A DNA stretch of 64,000 bases from Draconibacterium orientale (GTDB lineage Bacteria; Bacteroidota; Bacteroidia; Bacteroidales; Prolixibacteraceae): the NCBI RefSeq assembly GCF_000626635.1, contig NZ_CP007451.1:1798001-1862000 (forward strand). Reading direction: 5' to 3'. Of this stretch, positions 61,857-64,000 are shown piece by piece (within the stretch, counting starts at the first letter, position 1; each line of letters begins with the position of its first letter). Below the pieces are notes generated by a model. The model had not been told where the DNA came from, ran no database searches, and saw nothing but the letters and a program-made list of their open reading frames with translations. The position numbers were made by a program, and so were the translations under genes.

Positions 61857-61941
61857 TTGTCATTTCGAACGTAGTGAGAAATCTGTTTCTTCAGAATCAA
61901 TTGTAAGAGATTTCTCAGTCGTTCCTCCTTCGAAATGACAA
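61857..61941. repeat. Palindromic MITE-like repeat (copy 2)
   Basis: TTGTCATTTCGAA at 61857 and TTCGAAATGACAA ending at 61941, with inner GAGAAATCT/AGATTTCTC. Same family as 37941-38024. It lies immediately before the response-regulator gene; an upstream in-frame ATG at 61935 falls in its right arm. Confidence 0.85.
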
Positions 61942-61955
61942 CAACATTGTTTACT

Positions 61956-63320
61956 ATGCCAAAAGGAAACATCTTAATAGTTGACGACAACAAAAGTATA
62001 ATCAGCACCCTGGAAATTTTGCTGGGACAGGAGTTCGATGCTGTTAAAGGAATTACAAATCCTAACCTCATTCCCAATGAACTCCGAACGGGCAACTACA
62101 ATGTTGTTATTCTCGATATGAATTTTCAGGCCGGTATAAACACCGGAAACGAAGGTTTATACTGGCTCGAACAGATAAAAAAGAGCTATCCTGATATTTC
62201 GGTGGTGTTGATTACTGCCTACAGCGAAGTGGAACTGGCCGTAAAAGCACTGAAGCAGGGAGCTACCGATTTTGTACCAAAACCCTGGGATAACAGCAAA
62301 CTGCTGGCTACGATAAAAGCAGCTGTTCAGCTGAATTTTTCGAAAACAGAAGTTGGTAAACTCAGGCAAAAAGAAGCCGGTTTAAAACAGGAACTCAACC
62401 GCGACCAGCGTTTTATCATTGGCTCGTCGCCACAACTTACGCAGGTAATGAACATGGTGCGCAAAGTGGCTAAAACCAATGCCAATATTCTGATTACCGG
62501 CGAAAACGGCACCGGTAAAGAACTGATTGCCCGCGAAATACACCGCCTGTCGCAGCGCCGAAACGAAGTAATGGTAAGTGTTGACATGGGCGCCATTAGC
62601 GAAACCCTTTTTGAAAGCGAACTGTTTGGCCATGTAAAAGGGGCTTTTACCGATGCCCGCGAAAACCGCGCCGGTAAATTTGAAACCGCTCACAAGGGCA
62701 CTCTTTTTCTCGACGAAATCGGGAACCTTTCCTTCCATTTACAAGCCAAATTACTGGCTGCCATTCAAAACCGCGAGTTTATGCGCCTGGGCTCCGACAA
62801 GCCTATTCCTGTGGATATCCGATTGGTTTGTGCCACCAACAAAAAACTCGAAAATATGGTGGTCGAAGGTTTGTTTCGCGAAGATTTGCTGTACCGTATC
62901 AACACCATCCAGATCGAGGTTCCGCCGCTGCGCGAAAGAGGAAACGACATTATTGTTTTGGCCGATTTCTTTTTGAAAAAATTTGCTACCAAATACGAAA
63001 AACACGGATTAAAAATTAACCAGTCTGCCCAGGACAAACTGCTAAAATACACCTGGCCCGGAAATATTCGTGAGCTGCAACACACCATCGAAAAAGCAGT
63101 TATTTTAAGCGATTCGATGGTTTTAAAACCCGAAGACTTTTTCTTTAAACAGGTATTTGCTTCGAAGTTTGAAGACGAACATCTGACCATTGACGAAATG
63201 GAAAAACGCATGATTCTTTCGGCCATCGATAAAAATGCCGGAAACATGAGTATGGCTGCCGAGAAGCTCGGAATTACACGCCAAACGCTGTATAACAAAA
63301 TTAAAAAATACGGGCTATGA
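61956..63320 (+). CDS. Sigma-54-dependent response regulator (NtrC family)
   Basis: 454 residues from the ATG at 61956; the alternative ATG at 61935 is inside a repeat. Receiver domain (about 1-125) with Asp10/Asp11 and phosphorylation site Asp54 in VVILDMNFQAG, and Lys in VPKPWDN. AAA+ domain (about 150-385) with Walker A GENGTGKE, ELFGHVKGAFTDA (the sigma-54 contact loop, GAFTDA rather than GAFTGA) and Walker B LFLDEIGN. Fis-type helix-turn-helix at the end (MSMAAEKLGITRQTLYNKIKK). It is divergent from tolC and overlaps the kinase gene by 4 bases; the sigma-54 promoter and palindromes in front of tolC make that operon its likely target. Confidence 0.94.
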   Translation: MPKGNILIVDDNKSIISTLEILLGQEFDAVKGITNPNLIPNELRTGNYNVVILDMNFQAGINTGNEGLYWLEQIKKSYPDISVVLITAYSEVELAVKALKQGATDFVPKPWDNSKLLATIKAAVQLNFSKTEVGKLRQKEAGLKQELNRDQRFIIGSSPQLTQVMNMVRKVAKTNANILITGENGTGKELIAREIHRLSQRRNEVMVSVDMGAISETLFESELFGHVKGAFTDARENRAGKFETAHKGTLFLDEIGNLSFHLQAKLLAAIQNREFMRLGSDKPIPVDIRLVCATNKKLENMVVEGLFREDLLYRINTIQIEVPPLRERGNDIIVLADFFLKKFATKYEKHGLKINQSAQDKLLKYTWPGNIRELQHTIEKAVILSDSMVLKPEDFFFKQVFASKFEDEHLTIDEMEKRMILSAIDKNAGNMSMAAEKLGITRQTLYNKIKKYGL

Positions 63321-64000
63321 TTAGTAAGAGTATCTATGTGAATATCCTTATCCGGGTTCTGCTATTACTAGCCGGTTCCCTGTTCTTAGGATGGCTAATC
63401 TTCCACCGGCAAGCTTATGTTTTTGCCATCATTCCCTCGCTGTTTATTTTGGGAGTTACCATAAATCTCATCTATTTCCTGAACCGCATCAACCGGCGAA
63501 TATTTTACTTTTTTGATGCGATAAAAAACGAAGATTCAACACTTCGGTTCCCCAATAATGTTAACAACAAAGTTATAAACGACCTGAACCAAAGCCTGCA
63601 AAAAGTAAACGCACAAATTCAGCAAATCTACCTCGAAAACCGGAAGCAGGAACAGTATTTCCAGGCCCTGCTTGAACACGCTGCCACCGGAATGTTCACC
63701 TTCAACGAGAAAGGATTTATTCTGCATTCAAACAACCTGGCCAGGCAACTTTTCGATATGGATGTGCTTACACACATCAACCAGCTGGACCGAATAGATC
63801 CGAAACTTTATCAGACCATAAAAGAAATTCAGCCAACGGAACAACGCCTTGTTACACTGCACCTGAAAAGCGGTGTTATTCAGCTGCTCATCAAGTCAAA
63901 TTCATTTATTTCCGAAAACAATTCGTTGATGTTGATTTCGGTCCACGACATAAAAAACCAGCTGGATGAAAAAGAGCTGGAATCGTGGCGTAAATTGATA
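63317..64000 (+). CDS. Sensor histidine kinase, N-terminal part (runs off window end)
   Basis: 228 codons are open from the ATG at 63317, which overlaps the response-regulator stop (ATGA). Two membrane helices (about 8-28 and 32-55: LLLLAGSLFLGWLIF and FAIIPSLFILGVTINLIYFL) have almost no periplasmic loop. A coiled coil and a PAS-like domain follow (about 110-215; FQALLEHAATGMFTFNEKGFILHSN). The last residues ELESWRKLI lead towards the expected phospho-acceptor helix outside the window. NtrB/NtrY-like partner of the regulator; with so little periplasmic sequence it probably senses a membrane or cytoplasmic signal. Confidence 0.88.
   Translation, partial: MISKSIYVNILIRVLLLLAGSLFLGWLIFHRQAYVFAIIPSLFILGVTINLIYFLNRINRRIFYFFDAIKNEDSTLRFPNNVNNKVINDLNQSLQKVNAQIQQIYLENRKQEQYFQALLEHAATGMFTFNEKGFILHSNNLARQLFDMDVLTHINQLDRIDPKLYQTIKEIQPTEQRLVTLHLKSGVIQLLIKSNSFISENNSLMLISVHDIKNQLDEKELESWRKLI

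Noticed and set aside
61935-61955. Upstream ATG of the response regulator
   Set aside because: It lies in the arm of a palindromic repeat; the receiver domain starts at MPKGNILIVDD.

Overview
The window looks like chromosome from a member of the Bacteroidota, most like the marine/sediment Marinilabiliales (Prolixibacteraceae-type) group. The pointers are a PorP/SprF-type protein, DUF2723 and DUF6427 membrane proteins, sulfatases next to a GH2 enzyme, Bacteroidota-style -7 promoter boxes (TAnnTTTG), weak Shine-Dalgarno signals and long runs of FtsX/MacB-type ABC permeases. The genus is inference; no marker gene in the window settles it.

Left part (1-25 kb) is mostly housekeeping. It has the tail of an unidentified gene, an initiator tRNA, a CDF metal transporter, about 650 bases of apparently noncoding DNA, then a long minus-strand block: efp, a DUF3108 protein, tsaB, a NodU-type carbamoyltransferase, a DUF6427 membrane protein, purD, a DUF2723 protein, a PorP/SprF protein, pgeF and a Crp/Fnr regulator. 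The regulator is divergent from a ferredoxin-like protein and hcp (hybrid cluster protein), with a palindrome between them: a likely nitrosative-stress module. Then come a beta-propeller sensor kinase, two class II fructose-bisphosphate aldolases of different subtypes facing away from each other, and an mltF-like lytic transglycosylase.

Middle part (25-42 kb) holds a TPR sensor kinase, a small polysaccharide-degradation cluster (GH2 glycosidase lipoprotein, two sulfatase lipoproteins, a Tat-type sugar isomerase-like protein, then an AraC regulator) without SusC/SusD, a first ABC ATPase/permease pair, a calcineurin-like phosphoesterase, an SGNH hydrolase and a DUF4097 beta-repeat protein.

Right part (42-64 kb) is one large export locus on the minus strand: TolC-type channel, HlyD/MacA-type adaptor, one ABC ATPase and six consecutive MacB/FtsX-type permeases, interrupted by one REP-associated Y1 transposase. 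Divergent from tolC is a sigma-54-dependent response regulator overlapping by 4 bases a sensor kinase that runs off the window. A sigma-54-type promoter (GG-N10-GC) and an upstream palindrome TGTAAAA-N3-TTTTACA lie in front of tolC. The same arrangement lies in front of the first ABC operon at 38.7 kb, suggesting one regulator for both loci.

The most unusual feature is at the 3' ends of the permease genes. Five of them are followed by extra copies of the codons for the last six residues (EALRYE) plus stop, separated by short palindromes. In the modules, the stop-codon region itself folds into a hairpin while still encoding the same C-terminus. This resembles a small palindromic element that replaces gene ends without changing the protein. 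Other palindromic repeats, including a 42-base tandem repeat with compensating hairpins, are scattered through the window.
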